From positions 1 through 36,097 of the forward strand of contig CAMPEQ010000001.1 in assembly GCA_946803585.1 (NCBI GenBank): DNA of 36,097 bases, read 5' to 3'. Every line of letters begins with the position of its first letter. Within the stretch, counting starts at the first letter, position 1. The notes under the pieces were generated by a model that saw only the letters and a list, made by a program, of their open reading frames with translations, did not search any database and was not told where the DNA came from. Made by a program: the position numbers and the translations under genes. Shown piece after piece: positions 1-9,565 of this stretch. This stretch comes from an uncultured Actinomycetes bacterium. GTDB taxonomy: Bacteria > Actinomycetota > Actinomycetes > S36-B12 > UBA10799.

Positions 1-2668
1 GTCATCCAGGCAGTACCCGCGTCATAACCAGTCCGAGTCGTGCCCACCGTCAACCGCGCCTCAACACCATCACCAAGATCAGTGACCGTGACCAGACCAG
101 ACTCAGAAATCACACACTCCGTACCGCAACCAATCGGATCAGTACCGGGCACCGCGAGAACCGAGGTGACCGCGAACGAGACCGCCGGATCAGCATCGCC
201 GAAGTTCGCGATCTGAACCGTGAACCCACCATCAGTACGAGTCGGCTCATCAAAGGTCGGCGTGAACGCCTCACCATTGATCGACGTCGTTGACGCGACG
301 GCCGTGCCCTCGACGTAGCCCGGCCTATTTGCACTTACCGTGACTGAGGTTGCGGTGCCTGGATCGACGTCAGTAACGGTGACCACCCCGTCGAGTTCAC
401 CGACCGAGCCCTGAGCACCTTCGGGAGTCAGCGACTTCACTGCGAAGGTGAAACCGTCGTCCGTCAGGTCATAGTTCTCGATCGCAACTGTGAATCCGTC
501 AGCTGTCGGTACCGGTTCGCCAAGAACTGGGTCTTCCTGTGGATCATTCGCAAAGCCGGTGACGGGGGCACTACCGCTCGTGTAGCCGGTCCGAACGGTT
601 TGGATCGTCACGGTGGCCGACTCGCTCTGGTCGAGACCAGTCACGGTAACCAGACCCGTTTCCAAGTCCAGGTCAGCATCAGCCTCTACGGGATCCACAC
701 TGAGAATCGACCAGGTGAAGTCGTCACCGGCGGGCGAGTAGTTGCTGATCGGTACCGAGAACCCAACATCGGTTCGAGCGATATCGCCGAAGGTCGGGGT
801 GAGCGCGTCACCGACAATCGAGGTCTCTGTCGCTTCAGCACTACCACCGACGTACCCGGCCTTCTCTGTGGTGACCGTGGCAGTCGATTCGGTCCCCGGA
901 GCGACACCTGTCACCGTCAGGAGGCCGGTCTCAGGATCGATCGTTCCGTCACCATCTGCAGTCACCGACGGAACCGCCCACTCGAACCCGTCGCCGGCCG
1001 TCCCGTAGTTGGTGATCTCGGCGGTGAACCCATCCGTGGTCGGGGTGTAGTTGTCGAAGGCAGGAGTCAGGGCGACATTCAGCGACGTTGCAGTGGCCGT
1101 ATCGCTGCCACTGTCGTAGCCCTCTCGGGTCGTCATGACGGTCACAGATGCTTGCGTACCGGGCGCGACGTCGGTCACGGTCAGGAGACCTGATTCGTTT
1201 ATCTCCGCAGATGCCGTATCGGGATCGATCGTGGTCGGGGTGAATACCCAGTCCAAGGCGACCGCCGCGTCGTAGTTCGTGATCTGCACATCGAAGCCCA
1301 CGGCCGTGGCAGTCGGCGTCCCAAACACCGGATCAACAGCTGCGCCGAGCGCTGAACCGGTCTTGGTTGCCACTCCCGGGGCATAGCCCTCTCGGGTGGT
1401 CCGAACAGTGATCTCTTCGGTCTGGCTTGGGTCGAGGTTACTTACCTGGACGTAGGCCACCGGCTCTTCCTCGACGATCGCCTCGACGATCTGGGCCGTT
1501 GCTGGCAAGGTGAGTGGGTCTACTGACCACGCGTAGTTCGTGTTGTTGTTGTCTGTGTAGAAGTTGGTGATCGGAACAGTGAAGCCAGTCGCTTCACGAT
1601 TGACATCACCAAGGATCGGCGTGCCAGCACCCGCAAGTGCGGTCCCCATGACAGGTGCGCTGCCGTCCACGTAATCGGCTTTTTCGGCGGTGATCGTGAC
1701 AGTTGCCGAGGCCAACGCATCAAGACCCGTGACTGTTACCAGACCCGTGGTCTGGTTGAGGTCGACAGTCGCGGTATCTGGATCCACTGACTCGTCGTTC
1801 CAAGTGAATCCATCACCGGCATCGCCAAAGTTGGTGATTTGTGCGGTGAAACCGTCAGGGGTAGATACTGGTTCGGCGAACGTCGGGGTGCGCGCCGCAT
1901 TCAACGACTTCGAGCTCTCGGTGGCACTTCCGCCAGCAAATCCCTCTTGCGCTGTGGTGACCGTGACCGTGGTGTCGGTATTGGCCGCAACACCTGTGAT
2001 GGTGACCGCTCCCGTTGTCTGATTCAGCTCAGCAACAGAGCCATCTGGAGTATTAGCCGAGATCGCCCAGGTGAAGTCATCAGCTGGGCCGAAGTTGGTG
2101 ATGTCGACGGTGAATCCGTCTGCCGTTGGAACAGGCGAATCGAACTCCGGAACCAAGGCCGCCTTCAGCGACGTCTCGGCGATCACGTCGATACCCGCTG
2201 CATACCCTTCGCGGGTGGAAGTGACTGTCACGCTGGAGGAAGTGTCGGGCTGAACTCCGGTGACCGTCATGTACCCGGTCGCGCTGATAGCGGCGGTACC
2301 AGTCGAGGCGACCCCTGCCCAATCATAAGAGTCGTTGAAGTTGGAAATCTGCACCTCGAAGCCGTCAGCGGTCGGGATCGCAGCATCAAACTCGGGAACG
2401 AGTGCCGCGATCAGCGACGTTGCCTCGGTGTCCGCAGATCCATCGACGAAGCCGGTCCGCACCGTGGTGATCGTGGCAACCGAGAGCGTCTCAGGCGCAA
2501 CGTTCGTCACGGTTACTAGACCGGTTAGCTCGTTGACGTCGACGATGCCGGACTCAGTAGCGGTTCCGCTCCACGCGTACTCCGGATCGAAGTTGCTGAT
2601 CTGAACTGTGAAGCCGTCTGCAGTGGGCACCGCAGTGTCGAAGGTGGGCGTCTTCGCCGGGGCCAGCG
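1..2668 (-). repeat. At least ten tandem ~83-97-residue beta-rich repeats
   Basis: Each unit starts with a pattern like TPTFD-x-x-x-PTADGFTVQI-x-NF. It continues with a W-x-V/I strand, a G-L-V-T-V-T-G-V-x-P-x-T strand and a T-T-x-R-x-GY-x-x-GSA ending. Unit starts lie near 2660, 2410, 2155, 1895, 1630, 1338, 1075, 808, 538 and 273, and the last unit touches the window edge. The final visible unit has an insertion with two cysteines (GCGTEC), not seen in the others. The fold is probably an Ig-like beta sandwich; I cannot assign a named family. Confidence 0.75.
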
Positions 2669-5600
2669 GAGTCACCGCGTTCGAGATGCTGGAGGGATCG
2701 GAGGTGCCACCGTCGTTACTCGCTACCGCGGTGAACGTGTACTCAGTTCCGTTGGTCAATCCAGTGACGACACAAGTCAGCGGTTGTTCCAGATCGGTGA
2801 TGGCACAAGTGAGCGCATCAGGAGAGGAGCTAACGGTGTAGGCGGCCACCGGTCCACCGGAGGTCGATTCCGTGATGGTCACCGTTGCACTCGCGTCGTC
2901 ACTGGTTGCAACCGGAGTACCAGGTGCGCCAGGACGAAGCATCGGGTAGGGGTCAGAGGCCGGTGATGTGCCGATGTCGTTTGTCGCGGTGACGGTGACC
3001 GAGTACTTGAATGCCTCGTCGGGATTCAGCCCCGTCACGACACACTCGGTGGTTGCTGACTCACAGGTCAGCCCACTTGGATCTGTCGTCACGTCGTAGG
3101 CGGTGATGGGGCTACCGTTGTCCGCTGGTGCGGTCCAGGTGACCGTCGCTTCGGTGCCATCTCGAACCATCGAGATTCCAGTTGGCGCGTCTGGAACGTT
3201 GGCGTCCGCGGCTCCGCCATCAACAATCGCCCAACCCGCATCAACGAGGCTCTGGCGGGCGTCGGTGGCAGCAGTCCCGTAGTACTTCAGGCCATCTGCG
3301 CACTCAATTGAGCTATCGACGGACCCACATGCGGTAAACGGAACGGAGTCGGCGCCTCGGGTTGGGATCTCCTGATCTGCCCAGCCAATCAACAACGCGT
3401 TGTACCAGTTGATCGTGTCGGATCCGGTGAGATCGGGGATGTTCTGCAGCATCCCGTCAAGGTCGGTGACGGCCGTGACATCCCAGCCACTGATATCGCC
3501 GGTGAAGGCCGAGCTATTGAACAGCGCAGACATATTCGTGACCGTGGAGGTATCCCACTGCGACAGGTCCTGGTTGAAGTCGCTGGCACCCTGGAACATC
3601 GACGATAGGTCTGTGACGCCGTTGATATCCCAACCGCTAATCGACTGGTTGAACGGGCTAGCGGCGAACATCCCCGCCATGTTCTGCGCAGCAGTTGGCT
3701 GCCAGGCGGAGAGATCACCATTGAAGGCTGACCCGGAGAAGACCTCGCTGAAGTCGACCACATTCGTGACGTTCCAGGTAGAGATGTCGGCGTCGAAGCT
3801 TGTCGTGTCCTTGAACGCCTCGCTGAGGTCAGTCGTTCCGGCAATGACCGATCCGTCAACGGCAGTCGGCGCGAAGTTCGCTGCACCGTTGAAGTAGCCG
3901 CCAGAATCACCGAGGGTTAGTGGGCCCCAACTCGTGACATCGGTCAGCTTCAGCCGATCGCCGGTGCCGTCGAAGCTCCAGCCATCGATCGTGCCGGTGA
4001 TCGAGATGTTCACGTCGCCGCGGTCTGTGTAGACGTGAGTGGCGTCCTCGTCGGCGGCACTCGTGACCTCGCCGCTAGTGCCGTCACCCCATGTCACCGT
4101 GAAGTCATAGTTTCCGCCATCAACCAGAGGCAGCGCCACAGTTGTTGAGTTCGACGATCCGGCTGAAGTACTGGTGGTATCCCAGGCACTGGTGAAGACG
4201 TCAGCGGTTGGTGCAACGGCCACCGACGGATCCGAGAGTGGGCTCTCGCCGACCCAGTTCACCGCCATCGCTCGGAACTCGTAGGCCGTGCCATTCTCGA
4301 GGCCCGACACCAAGCACGACTGCTGGGGAGAGCTGAACTGGCACAGCCAAGGTCCACCGTTGGTGTCCACGACCAGGTAGTCCTCATCGATGCCCGCTGG
4401 GGTGGCGGAGTCGATAGTTACCCGCAGTGTTCCGCTTCCTGCCGGTTGGACGATAGGAGCATTCAGCGCTGGAACCACCACGGCCGAGGGGACAGAGGTT
4501 CCGATGGCATTGGTGGCGGTGACACTGAAGTAGTAGTCGCTTGATTCCTCCGAGCAGATTGCGGACAGTTCCACCGACGTAGCGCAGAGCTCAACGTCGT
4601 CAAGGTCGATCTTGGAAACGGCATAGACCTGGTATTCCTGGATCGGGCTGCCGTTGTCGGCTGGCGCAAGCCAAGAAACGATCGAGTTTCCGGTACCGAC
4701 AACGGTCACCACGTCGACGATCTGATCTGGCACGTTCAGCTCACTTAGCCCACCATCAATGATCGTCCAACCATCATCGATCAGATTGAGGCGATCGTTC
4801 TCAGCGGCGCCCGCCGTGTACTGCGGCGCCCCTTCTCCACAGGCGCCGTCAGTTGAGGCGGCCGAGCCACAAACCGTCAGCGTGACCGCGCTCTCGGTGC
4901 TGATCTGCGGTTCCCAGCCAGCCAGCAGTTCGCCGTACCATCCGATTGATTCAGGCAACGTGATGTTCGGGTTACTGACGAACATGTCAGTGAAGTCGGT
5001 GACCGCGGCGATCTCCCACTGCGAGAAGTCACGCGTCGTATCGATACCACTTCCGGCGAACATGCTGCTCATGTCCTCGACGTTGGTTGTCGTCCAACCG
5101 CTCAGGTCTTGGTTGAAGGCACTCGCGCCGGAGAACATCAGCGCCATATCTTCAACGAGGCCGGTGCTCCATCCACCGATTGGCTGATCGAAGGAAGCGG
5201 CGTCGGCGAACATCCGGTTCATATCGGTGGCGCTCGTGGTCACCCAGCCGGAAATATCAGTCTCGATACCGGAGGACTCAAACATCGCATCGAACTGATC
5301 GACTCCGCTGACATCCCAGCTCGCGAGACCCGTTCCTTGGAACGCGGCCGCGCCCTTAAACGCGTTTGTCATATCGGTGACTTGGTCGACGTCCCAATCA
5401 GTGACATCGGCGTTGAAGGCTGCCGCGTTGTAGAACGCGTTGAAGAAGCTCGTCGTGCCGCTGAGGTTGAAGTCATCGGTCGCACTAACGGTCATGTTCT
5501 CGGCGCCGTAGAAGTAGCCGTTGGCGTTACCTAGTTGCAGGGATCCCCACGTACTCACGTCGAGCAGCTTCAGGCGATCGCCGCCGGCGTTGAAGCGCCA

Positions 5601-8600
5601 GCCATCGATGGTGCCGGTGATAGTGACGTTCTTCGTTCCGGCGAACGCGTAGGTATGCGTCACCTCAGCCTGGTCGTAGGCAGTGATGTGATCGGTCGAG
5701 CCGTCGCCCCAAGCGACGTAGAAGTCGTAGGTTCCAGTGTCCGTCAGCGGCAACTCAATCTGGTTGACGGCCGTCGATCCGGCAGACTCGTTGTTCGTTC
5801 GCCAGGTCGAGGCGAATACCTTGCCAGGAATCGCGACATTTGAGGCAGCAGATGCCGCCGATGAGCCCACCCAGTTAGTAGCAACCGCGGTGAAGGTGTA
5901 ACTATCGCCGTTGATCAGCCCGGTCACCACACAGGAGGATGCAGGGACGGTAATGGTGCATTGCGCGCCGTCTTCAACTGAAGTGACCGTGTAGCTCGTC
6001 GGGGCTGCCCCCACGATAGGCGGAGTAATCGAGACCGTGGCCTTCCCGTCTCCAGCGACTGCGACCGGGGTGGCCGGAACATCCGGGACTTCAGTGGCCG
6101 ATGGTGCTGACGTACCAACCGCGTTGGTTGCGGTGACCTCGTACACGTAGTTGTCGGCGTCATCCGGTAGATCAGTGAACTCACAGGTCAGCGTTGCCGT
6201 TTGGCAGACCACATTGGGGTAGGTGCCCGGGTCTGTCGTGTGAATCGCTGTGACTGTGTAGCCGGTGATTGGGCTGTCGTGGTCGTCCGGTTCCGCCCAC
6301 TCGATTGTTGCGGTATTCCCCACCTTCTCGCCGTCGACGTCGGCAGGGGCATCCGGGACATCCAGGGTTGTTTGGCCGCCATCGGTCATCGTGAAGCCAC
6401 GGGCCACTAGTTCAGCACGAGCATCCGTTGGTAAGCCCAGAGAGTATTTCGCGGGTGCGGAGTCGATTGTCCGATCGGCGACTGTTGTACCGGACCCGGT
6501 CGCGGGAACAACATTCTGCGAGGCGAGCCGTTCCAGGAACAGGTTGTAGTTGTAGATCCCGCTTGCCTCGTTGAGGTTCGCCAGTGCGCTGTTGTTGAGG
6601 AACTGGCCAAACCGAGTAACACCCTCGAACTGCCAGGTCGAGAGGTCTTGGTTGAACGCGGTTGCGTTGTGGAAGGCATCTGTGAGGTTCTGCGCGCTGG
6701 CGGTATTCCAGTCCGCGAGCGGCTGGTTGAACGCGGACGCATCAGCGAACATGCTGCTGTAGTCCGCCAGCGCCGCGACGTCCCATGCCGCCAATGGCTG
6801 ATTGAACGCCTCTGCACCAGCGAACATGCTGGCGGCAGTCGTGACACCCGACATATCTAGTGTTGAAACATCACCGTTGAAGTCCGCTGCCCCACCGAAC
6901 ATGCTTGAGGTATCGGCAAGTGCTACTTGGGTGCCCGGCCAGTTCAGCGGCTGGTTGAACACGTCTGCTTCGCTGAACATCGCTGTGGTGGTAGCCAGAC
7001 TCGAAAGGTCACTCCACGCAATCGCCGAGTTGAAGGAATCTGCCTCGTTGAACATCGACTCCATCGTCGTGACACTGCCTAAGTCACCCCAGCCAGAGAG
7101 CGGCTGATCGAAGGCGCTCGCACCGGAGAACATCGACTCCATCGTGGTCACCGCGGCCGGCTGCCAGGTGCTGAGGTCCTGATCGAACGACGTGGCTTGA
7201 GAGAACATGCTGGACATGTCCGTCACGTTCGAAACGTCCCAGTTACCGATGGCTCCGTTAAAGGCGGTAGCACCGGCGAAGGCCTCGGCCAGACTCGTCG
7301 TTCCGGTCAGATCCAGCGCATCGGTGGCGGTCACCTCAAGATTGGTCGCGTCCTTGAAGTACTGACCTTGATGATCTTCGGTGCCCAACTGAACGGGACC
7401 CCATGCGCTGATCCCGGTGAGTTTCAGCCGTTCCGTTGCTCCGCTGATATTGGTCGCCATATTCCAGCCGTTGACGGTGCCGGTAATCGTGAGGTTCTTA
7501 ACGCCCGGGGTGTCGTAGGTGTGGGTGATACCAGCAGGCGAACCGGGTACAACGTCTCCGGTGACGATGTTGCTGAACGTTCCATCTCCCCAGCCGACGA
7601 CGAAGTCGTAGTCACCATCGGCCACCAGCGGTAGGCGCACCTGATTCTGATTAGATCCACCGGCGACGTTCGTGGTGTCCCAAGTGGATTCGAATGTCGG
7701 GCCGGGAATGACTGAGTTACTTGCCCCGGATGGACTTGAATCCCCGCCGATATTGGTCGCAGTTACGGTGAAGGTGTAGGGCGTTCCGTTAGTTAGGCCG
7801 GTTACGTCACAGGTGGTGGCTGGATAGTCGGCGGAACAGGTTTGAGCACCGGGACTTGCTATCGCCGTGTACGAGGTCGGGACGTTTCCGCCTACTGGAG
7901 CCGTCCACCAGACCGTCGCCGCGGTCTCCAAGGGGAGGGCGCCATATTGCGCACTAACGGTGGGGGCATTCGGAGGATTGATCTGCGGGACCACCGTGGC
8001 CGGTTCGGATTCTGGGGAGGTTCCGATCACATTCGTGGCCGTCACGACAACCGAGTAGGTCTGGCCATTGGTCAGGTCATCCCAGGTACAGCTACGAGGG
8101 TTGTTGCCTTCAACGAGACAGGTCGCCGAACCGGTATTGGGATCCGGGGAAATCGTGGCAACGTATTCCAGGACGGGCTCGTTGTTTGATTCGGCGGCAT
8201 TCCACGTAGCGGTTGCTCCGCTGTCAGCGCGGGCAGCCTGCACGCCAGTGGGCGCATCTGGTGCGCTGGTGATCCCGCCGTCGGTGATCGTCCAGCCATC
8301 ATCCCCAGTCAACTCATCGTGCGCGACGCTGGCTGGACCGAGGGTGTACTTACTTGTACCCGCATCGAAGGGAACGTTCTGCCTTACCGTCTGAGCAGCC
8401 CAGCCGATGAGCACCGCGTCGTAGGTAGTCCGACTCAAGCCAGCGGAGGCGAACATTGAGGCCATGTCAGTGACCTTGCCGATATCCCATGTCGCGAGGC
8501 TGCGGTCAAAGGCCGGGGCCGAGTCGAACGTTGACACCATGTTGGTGACGTTGCCAACCTGCCAGCCGGAGATATCGGAGTTAAACGCGGTTGCACCCCG

Positions 8601-9296
8601 GAACGTTCCGACCATCGACGTCACCGAGGAAACATCCCAGTTGGAAATATCGCCGTTAAACGAAGTCGCGCCTCGGAAAGCATTGTTGAGGTTCGTAACT
8701 CCAGAGACGTCCCAGCCTGTCAGGTCCGCATTCAGGCTGGTTGCGCCCAAAAACACTCCGGACAGATCCGACGTCGAGGTGAGGTTGGGGCCATCGGTCG
8801 CGGTCGGATTGAAGTTCTCGGCGCCCCAGAAGTACCCACCGGCACTTCCCAACTGCAGGGGACCCCACGCGCTGACGTCGGTCAGTTTGAGTCGGTCACC
8901 GGTGTTCCCGAAGCGCCAACCGTTGATGACTGTCCCGGCGATGCTGATGGTTTTGACACCTTCAGTCCCGTAGGTGTGGGTGACCTCTGCCTGGTTGTAG
9001 CTCGTGATCGTATTACTGGTCCCATCACCCCAGTTGACGACGAAGTTGTAGCTTCCCGTAGCCACTAGCGGCAGGGAGATCTGGTCGCTGTTGGAGGAGC
9101 CCGCGGACGTGAGCGTCGTATCCCACGTACTCGTGAAGGTGGTTCCGGCAGCATTTGCTACGGGTGCGGCTAGGCCAAGCCCAGCGACCACCATGAGGGA
9201 TGCGGTCAGGGCGCTTAGAATCGAGCGCCAGGTCCTCCTGCTGACTGAAAAACTAGGCGCGGTTGGGCGCGAATCGTCGATTGCTGAATTCGCCAT
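1..9296 (-). CDS. Giant BspA-like (DUF285) modular surface protein, 3' end missing
   Basis: A single minus-strand frame stays in phase at every point checked (near 9296, 7499, 4019, 2099, 110 and 11) and runs off the window, giving at least 3,098 residues. The ATG at 9296 has a GAGGA ribosome site four bases upstream. A long signal peptide (about residues 1-50: basic start, hydrophobic core, then APVANAA) indicates export. Four modules follow, each beginning with a F-x-S-x-W-x-T stretch and a WGDG(T/S) PKD-like domain. DUF285 repeats come next, with the typical A-x-x-FN-x-x-(I/L)-x-x-W and V-T-x-M-x-x-MF pattern. Each module ends in a DGG turn and fibronectin-III-like domains (PDAPT, VTGLTNGT-Y-F-V-A-N). 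The last 2.6 kb encode tandem beta-rich repeats. DUF285/BspA families are surface proteins, several involved in adhesion; binding or biofilm function here is inference. The anchor, whether LPXTG, transmembrane or other, lies outside the window. Apparent frames on the opposite strand are shadows. Confidence 0.9.
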   Translation of the reverse strand, partial: MANSAIDDSRPTAPSFSVSRRTWRSILSALTASLMVVAGLGLAAPVANAAGTTFTSTWDTTLTSAGSSNSDQISLPLVATGSYNFVVNWGDGTSNTITSYNQAEVTHTYGTEGVKTISIAGTVINGWRFGNTGDRLKLTDVSAWGPLQLGSAGGYFWGAENFNPTATDGPNLTSTSDLSGVFLGATSLNADLTGWDVSGVTNLNNAFRGATSFNGDISNWDVSSVTSMVGTFRGATAFNSDISGWQVGNVTNMVSTFDSAPAFDRSLATWDIGKVTDMASMFASAGLSRTTYDAVLIGWAAQTVRQNVPFDAGTSKYTLGPASVAHDELTGDDGWTITDGGITSAPDAPTGVQAARADSGATATWNAAESNNEPVLEYVATISPDPNTGSATCLVEGNNPRSCTWDDLTNGQTYSVVVTATNVIGTSPESEPATVVPQINPPNAPTVSAQYGALPLETAATVWWTAPVGGNVPTSYTAIASPGAQTCSADYPATTCDVTGLTNGTPYTFTVTATNIGGDSSPSGASNSVIPGPTFESTWDTTNVAGGSNQNQVRLPLVADGDYDFVVGWGDGTFSNIVTGDVVPGSPAGITHTYDTPGVKNLTITGTVNGWNMATNISGATERLKLTGISAWGPVQLGTEDHQGQYFKDATNLEVTATDALDLTGTTSLAEAFAGATAFNGAIGNWDVSNVTDMSSMFSQATSFDQDLSTWQPAAVTTMESMFSGASAFDQPLSGWGDLGSVTTMESMFNEADSFNSAIAWSDLSSLATTTAMFSEADVFNQPLNWPGTQVALADTSSMFGGAADFNGDVSTLDMSGVTTAASMFAGAEAFNQPLAAWDVAALADYSSMFADASAFNQPLADWNTASAQNLTDAFHNATAFNQDLSTWQFEGVTRFGQFLNNSALANLNEASGIYNYNLFLERLASQNVVPATGSGTTVADRTIDSAPAKYSLGLPTDARAELVARGFTMTDGGQTTLDVPDAPADVDGEKVGNTATIEWAEPDDHDSPITGYTVTAIHTTDPGTYPNVVCQTATLTCEFTDLPDDADNYVYEVTATNAVGTSAPSATEVPDVPATPVAVAGDGKATVSITPPIVGAAPTSYTVTSVEDGAQCTITVPASSCVVTGLINGDSYTFTAVATNWVGSSAASAASNVAIPGKVFASTWRTNNESAGSTAVNQIELPLTDTGTYDFYVAWGDGSTDHITAYDQAEVTHTYAFAGTKNVTITGTIDGWRFNAGGDRLKLLDVSTWGSLQLGNANGYFYGAENMTVSATDDFNLSGTTSFFNAFYNAAAFNADVTDWDVDQVTDMTNAFKGAAAFQGTGLASWDVSGVDQFDAMFESSGIETDISGWVTTSATDMNRMFADAASFDQPIGGWSTGLVEDMALMFSGASAFNQDLSGWTTTNVEDMSSMFAGSGIDTTRDFSQWEIAAVTDFTDMFVSNPNITLPESIGWYGELLAGWEPQISTESAVTLTVCGSAASTDGACGEGAPQYTAGAAENDRLNLIDDGWTIIDGGLSELNVPDQIVDVVTVVGTGNSIVSWLAPADNGSPIQEYQVYAVSKIDLDDVELCATSVELSAICSEESSDYYFSVTATNAIGTSVPSAVVVPALNAPIVQPAGSGTLRVTIDSATPAGIDEDYLVVDTNGGPWLCQFSSPQQSCLVSGLENGTAYEFRAMAVNWVGESPLSDPSVAVAPTADVFTSAWDTTSTSAGSSNSTTVALPLVDGGNYDFTVTWGDGTSGEVTSAADEDATHVYTDRGDVNISITGTIDGWSFDGTGDRLKLTDVTSWGPLTLGDSGGYFNGAANFAPTAVDGSVIAGTTDLSEAFKDTTSFDADISTWNVTNVVDFSEVFSGSAFNGDLSAWQPTAAQNMAGMFAASPFNQSISGWDINGVTDLSSMFQGASDFNQDLSQWDTSTVTNMSALFNSSAFTGDISGWDVTAVTDLDGMLQNIPDLTGSDTINWYNALLIGWADQEIPTRGADSVPFTACGSVDSSIECADGLKYYGTAATDARQSLVDAGWAIVDGGAADANVPDAPTGISMVRDGTEATVTWTAPADNGSPITAYDVTTDPSGLTCESATTECVVTGLNPDEAFKYSVTVTATNDIGTSPASDPYPMLRPGAPGTPVATSDDASATVTITESTSGGPVAAYTVSSSPDALTCAITDLEQPLTCVVTGLTNGTEYTFTAVASNDGGTSDPSSISNAVTPLAPAKTPTFDTAVPTADGFTVQISNFDPEYAWSGTATESGIVDVNELTGLVTVTNVAPETLSVATITTVRTGFVDGSADTEATSLIAALVPEFDAAIPTADGFEVQISNFNDSYDWAGVASTGTAAISATGYMTVTGVQPDTSSSVTVTSTREGYAAGIDVIAETSLKAALVPEFDSPVPTADGFTVDITNFGPADDFTWAISANTPDGSVAELNQTTGAVTITGVAANTDTTVTVTTAQEGFAGGSATESSKSLNAARTPTFAEPVSTPDGFTAQITNFGDAGDGFTWNDESVDPDTATVDLNQTTGLVTVTGLDALASATVTITAEKADYVDGSAPVMGTALAGAGTPILGDVNREATGFTVPITNFYTDNNNTNYAWSVDPLTLPATAQIVEAIVEEEPVAYVQVSNLDPSQTEEITVRTTREGYAPGVATKTGSALGAAVDPVFGTPTATAVGFDVQITNYDAAVALDWVFTPTTIDPDTASAEINESGLLTVTDVAPGTQASVTVMTTREGYDSGSDTATATSLNVALTPAFDNYTPTTDGFTAEITNYGTAGDGFEWAVPSVTADGDGTIDPETGLLTVTGVAPGTESTATVTTEKAGYVGGSAEATETSIVGDALTPTFGDIARTDVGFSVPISNYSPAGDDFTWSILSVDPVEADADLDLETGLVTVTGLDQSESATVTIQTVRTGYTSGSAPVTGFANDPQEDPVLGEPVPTADGFTVAIENYDLTDDGFTFAVKSLTPEGAQGSVGELDGVVTVTDVDPGTATSVTVSANRPGYVEGTAVASTTSINGEAFTPTFDEPTRTDGGFTVQIANFGDADPAVSFAVTSVLAVPGTDPIGCGTECVISESGLVTVTDLGDGVEARLTVGTTRTGYDAGTAWM
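3220..9143 (-). repeat. Four long WGDG + DUF285 + Fn3-like modules inside the surface protein
   Basis: Approximate module starts on the minus strand are 9143, 7700, 5825 and 4200, and each begins with a related W-D-T/W-R-T stretch. Their DUF285 parts end near 8270, 6370, 4755 and 3220. The number of ~25-residue DUF285 units differs: roughly four in the first, ten in the second, six to seven in the third and five in the fourth. Fn3-like pairs separate the modules. Boundaries are read by eye from the translated frame and are accurate to about ten codons. Confidence 0.75.
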
Positions 9297-9300
9297 TTGA

Positions 9301-9305
9301 TCCTC
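9301..9305 (-). promoter_or_regulatory. Ribosome binding site of the giant surface protein
   Basis: The reverse complement reads GAGGA followed by TCAA and the ATG at 9296. The short spacing supports this start over any other for the surface protein. Confidence 0.6.
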
Positions 9306-9565
9306 AACACTCACTCTAAGTACATCTGCGCCTAACAAAGAGTTACCCGCGCTTATAGAACCACCCCGAGCCGCCCGAAGGCGAGCGATGACGGCCACAT
9401 TGGGCCGGGTGGGTGAGCCCACTCACGGTTCCGTGTGGCGAACGGGTGGGAATCGGCCAATGCGCGCTTCCAGAACTACTGAGGGTCACCATTCGTGGCA
9501 GCAGAATCACCGAGTTGCATCCGGCTGATTGGCAAATACCTCACCAGGTGGGCAATGATGGCAAT

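Noticed and set aside
600-8973. Numerous plus-strand open frames of 60-170 codons across the left 9 kb
   Set aside because: All are antisense shadows of the giant minus-strand gene; their products are repeat-derived and lack ribosome sites or known domains.
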